64,000 nt of DNA from SABI01 sp963663665 (GTDB lineage: Bacteria; Spirochaetota; Spirochaetia; Sphaerochaetales; Sphaerochaetaceae): NCBI GenBank assembly GCA_963663665.2, contig CAXXKP010000010.1, positions 434,001 through 498,000 of the forward strand, given 5' to 3'. Positions 35,089 through 43,319 of the stretch are shown piece by piece (position 1 is the first letter of the stretch; the number at the start of each line of letters is the position of its first letter). A model generated the notes under the pieces. The model was given only the letters and a program-made list of their open reading frames with translations, did no database searches and was not told the DNA's origin. The position numbers and the translations under genes are program-made.

Positions 35089-35170
35089 TGGGGAGAGAAG
35101 GATTCGAACCTTCGAAGGCGGAGCCAACAGATTTACAGTCTGCCCCCTTTGGCCACTCGGGAACCTCCCC
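35089..35170 (-). tRNA. tRNA-Tyr (anticodon GTA)
   Basis: Full class II cloverleaf of 82 bases on the minus strand. Acceptor GGGGAGG pairs with TCTCCCC (one G-U), discriminator A. Anticodon loop CTGTAAA closed by GCAGA/TCTGT, long variable arm typical of bacterial tRNA-Tyr, and T arm GAAGG-TTCGAAT-CCTTC. CCA is not encoded. Confidence 0.95.
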
Positions 35171-35217
35171 AAAAAAACTACTTGATGACCATATAGAAAA
35201 CATCTATTAAAGTCAAT

Positions 35218-35291
35218 AGCCACCTGTCAGATTCGAACTGACGACCCCGAGATTACAAGTCACGTGCTCTGGCCAGCTGAGCTAAGGTGGC
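35218..35291 (-). tRNA. tRNA-Thr (anticodon TGT)
   Basis: 74-base class I cloverleaf on the minus strand. Acceptor GCCACCT/AGGTGGC, discriminator T, D stem GCTC/GAGC, anticodon loop CTTGTAA, T arm GTCAG-TTCGAAT-CTGAC. The anticodon stem CGTGA/TCTCG has one T-T mismatch at its middle pair (positions 29-41). Co-transcribed with tRNA-Tyr, 47 bases apart; CCA not encoded. Confidence 0.94.
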
Positions 35292-35303
35292 GTTTGTCGC
35301 TGT

Positions 35304-35333
35304 ACTATACGAAAAACGCCCCCCTTTTGTCAA
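35304..35333 (-). promoter_or_regulatory. Promoter of the tRNA unit
   Basis: Minus strand: perfect TTGACA (35333-35328), 18-bp spacer, TATAGT (35309-35304). The predicted start is about six bases before the tRNA-Thr 5' end. The -35 begins two bases past the stop of the upstream gene. Confidence 0.8.
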
Positions 35334-35334
35334 G

Positions 35335-36252
35335 CTAATATCCCCATTTACTTAATAATTCTTGAATCTCTTCTATAGATCTCTTATCTGAACGGGTATG
35401 ATTAGGCCATGCATCGTACTTAGCGACTGCATATCTTAGTAGTAAAATTGCTTCTTGTCGATCGCTCATCTTGTTGAGAGGTACTGTAGAGTAGAAAGGA
35501 ACATATTTTTCTCCAAATGCCCCTTCATAATAGAAATGTTTTTCAAACATATCACTATTCTCTTTATTCCAACTCTTTTCCATAGCTTTGAATTTAGAAT
35601 TTCTCTTCGATGCATCCCAGTCTCTGTCCCAAAGGATATTAGCTAGTCCTTTAAAATGACCGATTGAAAGTTCATCGGGAGCAATTGTATCTATAGCTTT
35701 CCTCGATACAGAGGCAGCGATGTCTTTATTACCATAACTAAGTGGCCACCCAGGAAGCTGATAATAGAGTTGGCCAATTAAATACCAGCCTATTGTTTGA
35801 TTTGTATCCTTTAATTCATTAACAACATATTTGATTGTTTCGCGAATTGGATCTGCCTTTGATAATGCGTTAAGAGGGCCTTTAGTCTCCCCCCATCTAC
35901 CAATATTAGACCCCTTATACACATATGCTGGTGCATTAGGGTAAAGTTCGATAGATTTATCGGCATACCTTTCACCTTCCTCGAACATAGCAAATAGGGT
36001 TTCTTTACTAGCACCTAAGGCTTCTTCTTCATCTGCGAGGGAGAGAGTAACTTTAGATAATCTAAAATATAGTTCGCTCAGTTCTTGCTTATCTGTAGTC
36101 TCACTAAGAGTTTTTTCTGCAAGTGCTTTAGCTTCTTCATATGAATCATACTTAATAAGTCGATCAATTTCACTTAATTGAGCAGAGATTGATGCAAAAA
36201 GCATACTTGATGCACACAAAAATAGTGCACTCAACAAAACGATTTTTTTCAT
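35335..36252 (-). CDS. Periplasmic TPR-like protein
   Basis: Starts at 36252, where AGGAGA stands seven bases upstream and the product opens with a Sec signal peptide (MKKIVLLSALFLCASSMLFA, cleavage after FA). The mature ~285 residues are helical with TPR-like units (YEEAKALAEKTL; ELYFRLSKVTLSLAD; GERYADKSIELYPNAPAYVY). The conserved-looking GRWGETKGPLNALSKADPI resembles TPR proteins related to regulator of microtubule dynamics families found in Bacteroidetes and spirochaetes. Function unknown. It lies between the tRNA promoter and aroH, 75 bases from the latter. Confidence 0.65.
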   Translation of the reverse strand: MKKIVLLSALFLCASSMLFASISAQLSEIDRLIKYDSYEEAKALAEKTLSETTDKQELSELYFRLSKVTLSLADEEEALGASKETLFAMFEEGERYADKSIELYPNAPAYVYKGSNIGRWGETKGPLNALSKADPIRETIKYVVNELKDTNQTIGWYLIGQLYYQLPGWPLSYGNKDIAASVSRKAIDTIAPDELSIGHFKGLANILWDRDWDASKRNSKFKAMEKSWNKENSDMFEKHFYYEGAFGEKYVPFYSTVPLNKMSDRQEAILLLRYAVAKYDAWPNHTRSDKRSIEEIQELLSKWGY

Positions 36253-36327
36253 AATTTTTCTCCTAACCTGTATCTGTATTTTACATGAGCCCTGTAGTAT
36301 GTCAATAAAAATAGAAGTATTCATGAA

Positions 36328-36705
36328 TTATTCATGATTTTTAAAAAGATCTTCTCTGAGGGTGCGAGTTCCTTCAAGATAGATTGGAATAAGTTCTTCT
36401 TCGCTTTTATCTCGATAGAGGTAGATCATTACACGAACAGTCCTTTCAAGCATTCCGTCAATAGTAGGTTCGCTTGAACAGAACAATGGAGCTTCTCCTT
36501 TCTTGCATCGTAATCGATAAGCAGTTGCCGGATTAAGAGAGTGGAGATCACTAGTTATAGTAAATTGTATTGAGACAACATCCTCAATAATTATGTTATT
36601 CTTATCGTAAAGGGTATTGATAAGTGTTTCGATTTTTTCACTCATCTCCTCTTTAGTATCTTTAGCAAGTTGTGTTGCTCCTCGAAGCGCATAAAGTCTT
36701 TTCAT
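36328..36705 (-). CDS. aroH: Chorismate mutase, AroH type
   Basis: Small monofunctional chorismate mutase of the Bacillus AroH fold, converting chorismate to prephenate for Phe/Tyr synthesis. Landmarks in 125 residues: YALRGATQLAKDT with active-site Arg8, SDLHSLNPATAYR, SEPTIDGMLERTVRVMIYLY with the Glu and Arg that bind substrate, and IYLEGTRTLREDL at the end. AAGGA precedes the ATG. Other aromatic pathway genes are not in the window. It follows a small membrane protein gene by 24 bases. Confidence 0.9.
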   Translation of the reverse strand: MKRLYALRGATQLAKDTKEEMSEKIETLINTLYDKNNIIIEDVVSIQFTITSDLHSLNPATAYRLRCKKGEAPLFCSSEPTIDGMLERTVRVMIYLYRDKSEEELIPIYLEGTRTLREDLFKNHE

Positions 36706-36729
36706 CGATAGTTCCTTAATCTGTTTTTA

Positions 36730-37074
36730 TTAGAGTGTAATTGTCATTCCTGAAATTCTACTCGCAACAATAAATTGTGTCGAATAAATAATAGAAATAG
36801 ACAATCCAATTTTTATAAGATTTTTTATAAAAAGAAAGATAAGAAAAATATGATCTTTTACTAATAAAAGTAAAATTATAAATAGGATAAAAGCTCCATA
36901 AATTGCTGTAATACTTGATAGATTAATCACTATCATACTCATAAATCTATCATATTGAGGTGTCACAGGCCAGAAAAACCTCAATAGAAACAGCGTAGTA
37001 AAAAAAAGAGTAAAGATAATAAGGTAGTTTTCAATATTGTTGCTTAAAGCGAGTACACGCCGAGTTCTTATCAT
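36730..37074 (-). CDS. Small membrane protein of unknown function
   Basis: 114 residues with three hydrophobic helices (about 17-34, 46-73, 76-105) and a basic N-terminus (MIRTRR). No motif recognised. No Shine-Dalgarno precedes the ATG; instead a TATAGT ends six bases upstream (37086-37081 on the minus strand), which would start transcription at the ATG itself. Cotranscription with aroH is likely from the 24-base gap. Confidence 0.5.
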   Translation of the reverse strand: MIRTRRVLALSNNIENYLIIFTLFFTTLFLLRFFWPVTPQYDRFMSMIVINLSSITAIYGAFILFIILLLLVKDHIFLIFLFIKNLIKIGLSISIIYSTQFIVASRISGMTITL

Positions 37075-37155
37075 CTATACACTATACCATAAAAAAAATA
37101 GTTTAAAAATCAGGATATATGAAGAATTACATTTTTTCTAAATGGCAACTACATA

Positions 37156-37189
37156 TTGCGCTTTACCAAAATTTACCATACAATATCAT
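37156..37189 (+). promoter_or_regulatory. Probable promoter of the DUF1015 gene
   Basis: Two overlapping readings: TTTACC (37162-37167), 16-bp spacer, TATCAT (37184-37189); or TTGCGC (37156-37161), 17-bp spacer, TACAAT (37179-37184). Either starts about 25-30 bases before the ATG at 37221. Confidence 0.45.
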
Positions 37190-37220
37190 TCAATTCTATC
37201 AATTTATAAAAGGATGAAAT

Positions 37221-38534
37221 ATGGAAAACGCAATTGACACGTTGAAAAAGCTTGGTATTTGTCCACCAGACATTTTAATTCCTAAATCAGACATCGACCT
37301 AAAAAAGTGGGCCGTAGTCGCATGTGATCAGTACACTTCGGAACTTGATTATTGGAAAAGTGTAGCCACTTTTGTAAAGGGATCACCTTCAACTCTAGAT
37401 TTAATTTATCCAGAGGTATACCTCGAAGAAGAACACCCTGAGAAGAGAATTAAAAATATAAACGACACGATGAGTGAATATCTCAATAAAAACATATTTG
37501 ACACCTACCCTTCTACTTTCTTCCTTGTTCATCGAAAAATTGGAGAAATAAGTAGATGGGGAATGATTGTTTCACTTGATTTAGAGTTTTACGATTATGC
37601 TAAAGATTCAAAATCACCTATTCGAGCTACAGAAGGAACAATTGAAGCACGTATTCCTCCTAGAAAATTAATTCGTAAAGATGCGCCTCTTGAATTACCA
37701 CATATCTTAGTTCTCATCAGTGATGAAGAGAGAAAAATTATAGAACCATTTATTTCTCAAAAAGAGAGACTAGAGATGGTTTATGATACTGACTTGATGA
37801 AAGAAGGTGGGCATATTACAGGATATGCAATCCAGAGCGAAAAAGATTTTGCCTATATTGCTCAAGGAATCTCTTCGTTATTTGAAAAAGCAAACCCAGA
37901 TAATAAACTTATCTACGCAATGGGTGATGGAAACCATTCACTTGCTACTGCAAGATCATGCTGGCTCGATCTTAAGAAAAACCTTAGTGATGAAGAAATA
38001 CTTACTCATCCAGCTCGATACGCACTTGTAGAAATAGAAAACATCTATGATGAAGGGCTCTCTTTCGAACCTATTCATAGAGTTCTTTTTAATACACCAA
38101 AAGAACTTTTCTTTGAAACCCTTTCTCATTACTGTGAGAATTTTAAGGTTGACAGTGTTGATTCTGTTCAAGAGATGATGAGTCTTGTATATGATTCTGA
38201 GAAACAAAGTTTTGGATATAATAATTGTGATGGCTATTATGTTGTTTCAATTGAGAAAGCTGCATCAACTATAGCTGCAGGAACACTTCAGAGTGTGATT
38301 GACGAATTACTTACTAAACAGATCAAAGGTCTCTCAGTCGATTATATTCATGGAGAAGACGTTACTAGCCAGCTTGGTTCAAAGAGTGGGAACAGTGGCC
38401 TTTTCCTACCAGCGATTGATAAGAACACGTTTTTTGATGCTATAGTAAAAGATGGTGCCCTTCCTCGAAAGACTTTTTCGATGGGTGAAGCCCATGAAAA
38501 AAGATTCTATATGGAAGCAAGAAAAATTAAGTAA
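37221..38534 (+). CDS. DUF1015 family protein
   Basis: 437 residues matching the DUF1015 family of uncharacterised cytosolic proteins: PKSDIDLKKWAVVACDQYTS near the N-terminus, a conserved EGTIEARIPPRKLIRKDAPL, YAMGDGNHSLATA in the middle and GEDVTSQLGSKSGNSGLFLP near the end. No known activity; some genomes place relatives beside serine biosynthesis genes, but that context is missing here. AAAGGATG precedes the ATG. It stands alone between its own promoter and a strong terminator. Confidence 0.8.
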   Translation: MENAIDTLKKLGICPPDILIPKSDIDLKKWAVVACDQYTSELDYWKSVATFVKGSPSTLDLIYPEVYLEEEHPEKRIKNINDTMSEYLNKNIFDTYPSTFFLVHRKIGEISRWGMIVSLDLEFYDYAKDSKSPIRATEGTIEARIPPRKLIRKDAPLELPHILVLISDEERKIIEPFISQKERLEMVYDTDLMKEGGHITGYAIQSEKDFAYIAQGISSLFEKANPDNKLIYAMGDGNHSLATARSCWLDLKKNLSDEEILTHPARYALVEIENIYDEGLSFEPIHRVLFNTPKELFFETLSHYCENFKVDSVDSVQEMMSLVYDSEKQSFGYNNCDGYYVVSIEKAASTIAAGTLQSVIDELLTKQIKGLSVDYIHGEDVTSQLGSKSGNSGLFLPAIDKNTFFDAIVKDGALPRKTFSMGEAHEKRFYMEARKIK

Positions 38535-38586
38535 ATTGAAATTGCAGAATTATCATTTTATTCATATGCCTTAAATTCCATAACAA

Positions 38587-38628
38587 ACCCCTTAGTTAGA
38601 TGTTAATCTAACAAAAGGGGTATTTTTT
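38587..38628 (+). terminator. Terminator of the DUF1015 gene
   Basis: Long hairpin: ACCCCTT and GTTAGAT on the 5' side pair with ATCTAAC and AAGGGGT on the 3' side, small internal loop, 4-nt apical loop, then ATTTTTT. Confidence 0.88.
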
Positions 38629-38651
38629 AGAATTTCTATAATTATTATCTA

Positions 38652-39848
38652 TTAACCTAACCCAGACTTTCGTCTACTCATGATGTCATAGAACACTGCT
38701 AATAGTAGAATGGTGGCTTTCACTACATACTGCCAGTCAGCTCCTATATTCATTAAGCTCATTCCATTATTAATCACTCCCATAACAAGTCCACCAGTGA
38801 TGGCACCAATGATTGTACCAATACCACCGCTTGCTGCAGCACCACCAATGAAACAAGAAGCAATTGCATCAAGTTCGAAGTTTAATCCTGCTTGAGGAAG
38901 GGCTGAGTTCATATACGCTGCAAAAACCATTCCACTTAGACCACAAAGGAGTCCCATTATAACATGAGTGATAAAGACAACTTGCTCACTGTTTATACCA
39001 GAAAGTTTAGCACTCTTTGCATTTCCACCTACAGCATAAATGTATCGTCCTATTACTGTATTATTAGTAATGAAAACAAAGATTGCTGTTATAACTATCA
39101 AAACAACAAACACGGTAGGAATACCTCTGTATGCAGAAAATTCATAAAAAACAAATATAATAAGTGCAGATAGAGCAACTATTTTTGCCATAGTAAAACG
39201 GAATGGATACACAGTAAATCCATGATTTATATGTTTATTTCTTGTTTGTAAAATAAAATATGTAAGTAATATAATAAGTGATAAAGCAACGACTATAGAG
39301 AGTCCATCAAGCCCCGCTACTGAAAATCCTTTGATGTTGAGAGAACCTGAAGCTATTTGCTTAAAATTATCATCAATAAGTGATATCGGAGTAACATTTG
39401 TGACAATGTAAGTAAGCCCTCTAAATAATAACATTCCTGCTAAAGTAACAATGAAGGCAGGAATATGCATATACGCAATCCAGAATGCTTGATAGGTGCC
39501 TATCAAAGCACCAAGAAGCAATGAAAGGATTAATGTTGGGATTACCCCAATTCCAGTATTGTAAATCATTGCACTTAAAGCACCGAGAAAAGCAACAACG
39601 GATCCTACTGAAAGGTCTATATTCCCAATAATAATAACGAGTACCATTCCAACCGTAAGAATCAGAATATAGCTATTTTGTATAAAGATATTAGAAATAT
39701 TTCTCGGTGTAAGGTTTACCCCACCCGTAAGTATTGCAAAAATAATGAGGATAAGTCCTAAGACAAGGAACATCGAAAGTTTCCTCATATTCTGTTTTGC
39801 TAGTGTAAAAAATGATATCTGTTCTATTTGAGCCGCACTTGATGCCAT
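38652..39848 (-). CDS. Sugar ABC transporter permease (GguB/MmsB/XylH type)
   Basis: Membrane permease of the CUT2 class with about ten helices in 398 residues. The family motif GNIDLSVGSVVAFLGALSAM and a second conserved stretch GGAAASGGIGTIIGAITGGL are present. Last gene of a binding protein-ATPase-permease operon; the ATPase ends 10 bases upstream. With the ChvE-like binding protein this matches multiple-sugar (glucose, galactose, arabinose, xylose) systems, but the exact sugar is not readable. Confidence 0.9.
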   Translation of the reverse strand: MASSAAQIEQISFFTLAKQNMRKLSMFLVLGLILIIFAILTGGVNLTPRNISNIFIQNSYILILTVGMVLVIIIGNIDLSVGSVVAFLGALSAMIYNTGIGVIPTLILSLLLGALIGTYQAFWIAYMHIPAFIVTLAGMLLFRGLTYIVTNVTPISLIDDNFKQIASGSLNIKGFSVAGLDGLSIVVALSLIILLTYFILQTRNKHINHGFTVYPFRFTMAKIVALSALIIFVFYEFSAYRGIPTVFVVLIVITAIFVFITNNTVIGRYIYAVGGNAKSAKLSGINSEQVVFITHVIMGLLCGLSGMVFAAYMNSALPQAGLNFELDAIASCFIGGAAASGGIGTIIGAITGGLVMGVINNGMSLMNIGADWQYVVKATILLLAVFYDIMSRRKSGLG

Positions 39849-39857
39849 GAATTCCTC

Positions 39858-41384
39858 CTAATCTAACAATGCCATTTGCATAATCCCTTCCTGGGTTGCA
39901 CTTTCTCTAGGGATTACCCCTTTAATCTTACCTTCGTTCATTACATAGATTCTGTCTGACATACTTATTGCCTCAACAAGTTCAGAGGAGACTACAATAA
40001 TACTCTTTCCTTGTTTTGCCATATCATTAAGAATTGAATAAATTTCAAACTTCGCACCTACATCAATTCCCCTCGTTGGTTCATCAACAATGAAAATATC
40101 GGGAGAAGCTAATAGGCATCGACTCAATACTACTTTCTGTTGATTTCCTCCAGACAAATTCCTTACAATTTGGTAGATTGATGGTGTTTTAATATTAAGT
40201 GCCTTTCTAAATTCTTCAGCTTTTTTCGTCTCTTTTTCTTTATCAACGATTCCTCTTCTAGAAAGTTTAGGAAGACTCGAATTAGTTATATTCGATTTAA
40301 CATCCTGAATAAGAATTAACCCAAGATTTTTTCTATCCTCAGAAACATAGCCAACTCCAGTTTCTATCGCTTTTTTAGGAGAAGAAAGATTAACTTTTTC
40401 TCCTTTCAGAAAAACTTCGCCAGTTGCACCATAGCCATAACTTCTTCCAAAAATGGACATCATCATTTCAGTTCTTCCAGCCCCCATTGGGCCACAAAAA
40501 CTGACAATCTCCCCTTTTTTTATAAAGAATGAAGCATCATCAACTATTTTCATAGTGTGATAATCGGGGTGAAATACATTCCAATTTTTCACCTCAAACA
40601 CCACATCTCCAATTTCTGGTTCTTTCTTTGGGAATAGGTTCTTTAGTTCTCTTCCAACCATACCTTTAATAATTCTAGCTTCAGAGACATCTTTTAAATT
40701 ACAATCAATAGTCTCAATTGATAATCCGTCACGTAAGATTGTGATAGAATCAGCCACTGACAAGACTTCATCAAGTTTATGGCTAATCATAATACAAGTA
40801 ATTCCAGTTGCTTTGAATTCTTTTAAGAGTGAGAGGAGTTTCTGACTTTCCTCGTCATTAAGAGAGGATGTAGGTTCATCAAATATTAATAGCTCCGCAT
40901 TTAATGAAATTGCTCGAGCTATCTCAACAAGTTGTTGTTTACCAACAGACATCTTACTCACAATCGTTTGAGGTTTCTCATGCAATCCAACTCTTTTAAG
41001 AAGAGGATATGAATTCTTTAAACAGGCATCCCAATCAATAATGCCTAATTTTGTTTTCATATGACCGAGGAACAAGTTTTCATAAATAGATAGATACGGG
41101 CTCAAGGTCAGTTCTTGATGTATGATAGCGAGTCCGTCTACTTCACTATCCTTTGTACTTCGATAGGAAGCAACTTTACCTTTAAAAACGACCTCACCTT
41201 CATATGTTCCTTTAGGGTAAACACCACTAACGACATTCATGAGGGTAGATTTCCCGGCTCCATTCTCTCCAACGAGACAATGAATTTCTCCACGTCTCAC
41301 TTTAAAGTCAACATGGTCAAGGGCTCTCACACCAGGAAAGTCTTTGATGATGTTTTTTACCTCTAAAATATATTCATCTTTCAT
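39858..41384 (-). CDS. Sugar ABC transporter ATPase (GguA/MmsA/XylG type)
   Basis: Double-cassette CUT2 ATPase, 508 residues. First cassette: Walker A GENGAGKST (about 38-46), signature MSVGKQQLVEIARA, Walker B LLIFDEPTSSL. Second cassette: altered Walker A GPMGAGRTE, as is normal for the second half in this family, signature LSGGNQQKVVLSR, and VDEPTRGIDVGAK. It lies between the binding protein and permease genes; a 9-bp hairpin occupies the gap to the binding protein gene. Confidence 0.94.
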   Translation of the reverse strand: MKDEYILEVKNIIKDFPGVRALDHVDFKVRRGEIHCLVGENGAGKSTLMNVVSGVYPKGTYEGEVVFKGKVASYRSTKDSEVDGLAIIHQELTLSPYLSIYENLFLGHMKTKLGIIDWDACLKNSYPLLKRVGLHEKPQTIVSKMSVGKQQLVEIARAISLNAELLIFDEPTSSLNDEESQKLLSLLKEFKATGITCIMISHKLDEVLSVADSITILRDGLSIETIDCNLKDVSEARIIKGMVGRELKNLFPKKEPEIGDVVFEVKNWNVFHPDYHTMKIVDDASFFIKKGEIVSFCGPMGAGRTEMMMSIFGRSYGYGATGEVFLKGEKVNLSSPKKAIETGVGYVSEDRKNLGLILIQDVKSNITNSSLPKLSRRGIVDKEKETKKAEEFRKALNIKTPSIYQIVRNLSGGNQQKVVLSRCLLASPDIFIVDEPTRGIDVGAKFEIYSILNDMAKQGKSIIVVSSELVEAISMSDRIYVMNEGKIKGVIPRESATQEGIMQMALLD

Positions 41385-41400
41385 CGCTTAACCTTATAGT

Positions 41401-41430
41401 GCGACCTTAATACAGATGTAATAAGGTCGC
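41401..41430 (-). promoter_or_regulatory. Intergenic mRNA hairpin in the sugar transporter operon
   Basis: Perfect 9-bp stem GCGACCTTA/TAAGGTCGC with a 12-nt loop, between the binding-protein stop and the ATPase start. No T-run follows on either strand. Such hairpins protect binding-protein mRNA and allow it to be made in excess. Confidence 0.55.
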
Positions 41431-41460
41431 GTTTGTATTCACATTTTGAAAAGATCGTAA

Positions 41461-42558
41461 TTAACGAATTTGGTCAGCTTTGTAATATCCACTGTCAATC
41501 ATCACTTTTACATAGTTGTCTTTTGTGACTTTTACAGGTTCTAATAGATAAGATTTTACTACTTTTTTACCAGTATTGTAAGAAGTAGTATCAAGTCTTG
41601 CTCCAGGAATATTAGGAGCCTCACCCTTAAGAATTGCATCTGCAAGTTTAATAGCAGCTTTTGCCAAATCTCTGGTGTCTTTAAATACTGTCATTGATTG
41701 CTTGCCATCTTTAATAAATTGAATAGAAGCTAATTCACCATCTTGTCCTGTCACTACAGGAAGAGCTGTTCTGTATTTAGCATCAGTAAGTAATGCTTCA
41801 ATAATTGCTCTCGCAAGTGTGTCATTAGGAGCTAAAACTGCATCTAATTTGTAATTTTTAGCATCACCATTGAGTAAATTTTCCATTCTTTGTTTTGCTA
41901 AGTCTGCTCTCCAGTTCTCTGTTGCTATTCTTGTAAAGTTAGCAGTATCAGAAGAAGCGAGTGGAGCTGGTCCTACAATCTTCAATACACCTTTATCGAT
42001 GAATGGTTTGAGTTGACTCATAGCACCATCAAAGAATACAAATGCGTTGTTATCAGTAGGAGAACCTGCAAAGAGAGTAATGTACATTGGTTTAGCTGTA
42101 GTAGCTGCAGCAAGATTGAGATTTTCAACAATTGCACTACCTTGGAATTGACCAACTTTGTAGTTATCAAAAGTGATGTAATAATCATATTGGTCTGAAC
42201 CAGTAATCAATCTGTCATACGCAATAACTTCAACACCATCTCTACGAGCATCAGCAACTGCTGTGACTACACCTTCATTTATTGAACCAATAATCAACAG
42301 GTCTGCACCTCTTGTAATAAAGTCGGAAATTTGTGCGTTCTGTTTTGTTTGGTCAGCATCACCAAAAGTAGTTTCAGCATCATAACCTGCGGCGATTGCA
42401 GCTTCTTTCAATGCTGCACCATCCATCTGCCATCTCTCTACATGAGTTTCTGGCATTGCTAGACCGATAAATTTCTTTGCACTTTCTTGAGCACCCTGTG
42501 CAAAGACTGATGTACTTATCATAAGTAACACCATGAGGACAACTAAGACTTTTTTCAT
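41461..42558 (-). CDS. Multiple-sugar-binding periplasmic protein, ChvE-like
   Basis: Type I periplasmic binding protein. Start at 42558: AAGGAGTTG is five bases upstream and the product begins with a signal peptide MKKVLVVLMVLLMISTSVFA. The mature part follows ChvE closely in pattern: IGLAMPETHVERWQMDGAAL, ADQTKQNAQISDFITRGADL, EVIAYDRLITGSDQYDYYIT, TFDNYKVGQFQGSAIVENL and VTGQDGELASIQFI. 365 residues. First gene of its operon; a 17-bp palindrome with built-in TTGACA lies 134 bases upstream. Confidence 0.9.
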   Translation of the reverse strand: MKKVLVVLMVLLMISTSVFAQGAQESAKKFIGLAMPETHVERWQMDGAALKEAAIAAGYDAETTFGDADQTKQNAQISDFITRGADLLIIGSINEGVVTAVADARRDGVEVIAYDRLITGSDQYDYYITFDNYKVGQFQGSAIVENLNLAAATTAKPMYITLFAGSPTDNNAFVFFDGAMSQLKPFIDKGVLKIVGPAPLASSDTANFTRIATENWRADLAKQRMENLLNGDAKNYKLDAVLAPNDTLARAIIEALLTDAKYRTALPVVTGQDGELASIQFIKDGKQSMTVFKDTRDLAKAAIKLADAILKGEAPNIPGARLDTTSYNTGKKVVKSYLLEPVKVTKDNYVKVMIDSGYYKADQIR

Positions 42559-42691
42559 ATTCAACTCCTTTGTGAATAGAAATAATATATCCCACCTATG
42601 GAACATATGAAGAGAAGCAACATTAATTTATCTCTTCAACTTAATGGTAAATCAGGTGTCTCAGGTAAGCAATAGATAAAAACTTACATCC

Positions 42692-42708
42692 ATGTCAAAA
42701 ATTGACAT
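42692..42708 (-). promoter_or_regulatory. 17-bp palindrome upstream of the sugar-binding protein gene
   Basis: ATGTCAA, three As, TTGACAT: perfect 7-bp arms. On the minus strand it supplies TTGACA (42698-42693); with a 16-bp spacer the best -10 is TCTATT, which is weak. It looks like an operator overlapping a -35 element. A second weak promoter (TTCATA, 16 bp, TATATT) lies nearer the gene, around 42570-42600. Confidence 0.45.
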
Positions 42709-42752
42709 TTTAAAAACAACTAACTACACACAATATCTTGAGATAAATATTC

Positions 42753-43319
42753 TCATACGACAAGTATTGAGACATCTAATGCTCCTTGGCGAATGACTGT
42801 ATAAGGATACGTCCGTACATCTAGAATTGTTGAAGCAATTGTTCCTTGATTATTATGTCCTTTAACATATAATGGGATATCTTTTTTGAATCTTTCAATC
42901 ATACGAGGAAAATCTAAAAGTGTAGCTTCTCCTGATATATTTACACTACTACTATAAATTGGGGCTCCTAATTCTTCTATGATTGATAATAATAAAGGAT
43001 CCTTTGGAACTCTGATTGCAAGAGAAAGGTTCTCTTTTGATTCTACGATTAAGGTAAGTGGCCCTGGCCAGAAGGCAAGTACCCTCTCGGGTAGATAAGT
43101 TTTTGATATTTTTAGTGCCATTTCAAGCGTAACAAGTTGAATAAAAGGTTTTGTCTCACTTCTTCCTTTTACCTCTCGTATACGTTGATCACTGTGAGGA
43201 ACAATTCCTACAATCCCATATATTGTATCACAAGGCATTATTACAATTTTATGTGCTTGAAGAGTCTCTATTATGATTTTTTTAGAATCTACGTCATCAA
43301 TCGAAATAATTTCACTCAT
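42753..43319 (-). CDS. tsaC: L-threonylcarbamoyladenylate synthase (TsaC/Sua5/YrdC)
   Basis: Makes threonylcarbamoyl-AMP for the t6A37 modification of ANN-decoding tRNAs. The YrdC fold markers are MPCDTIYGIVGI, IREVKGRSETKPFIQLV with the Lys and Arg of the nucleotide site, LAFWPGPLTLIVE, LAIRVPKDPLL and YSSSVNISGEAT. At 188 residues it is the short TsaC form without the Sua5 tail. It overlaps the upstream FtsB-like gene by eight bases. Confidence 0.93.
   Translation of the reverse strand: MSEIISIDDVDSKKIIIETLQAHKIVIMPCDTIYGIVGIVPHSDQRIREVKGRSETKPFIQLVTLEMALKISKTYLPERVLAFWPGPLTLIVESKENLSLAIRVPKDPLLLSIIEELGAPIYSSSVNISGEATLLDFPRMIERFKKDIPLYVKGHNNQGTIASTILDVRTYPYTVIRQGALDVSILVV

Noticed and set aside
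36253..36324. Longer N-terminus for the periplasmic TPR protein
   Set aside because: AGGAGA and a clean signal peptide place the start at 36252.
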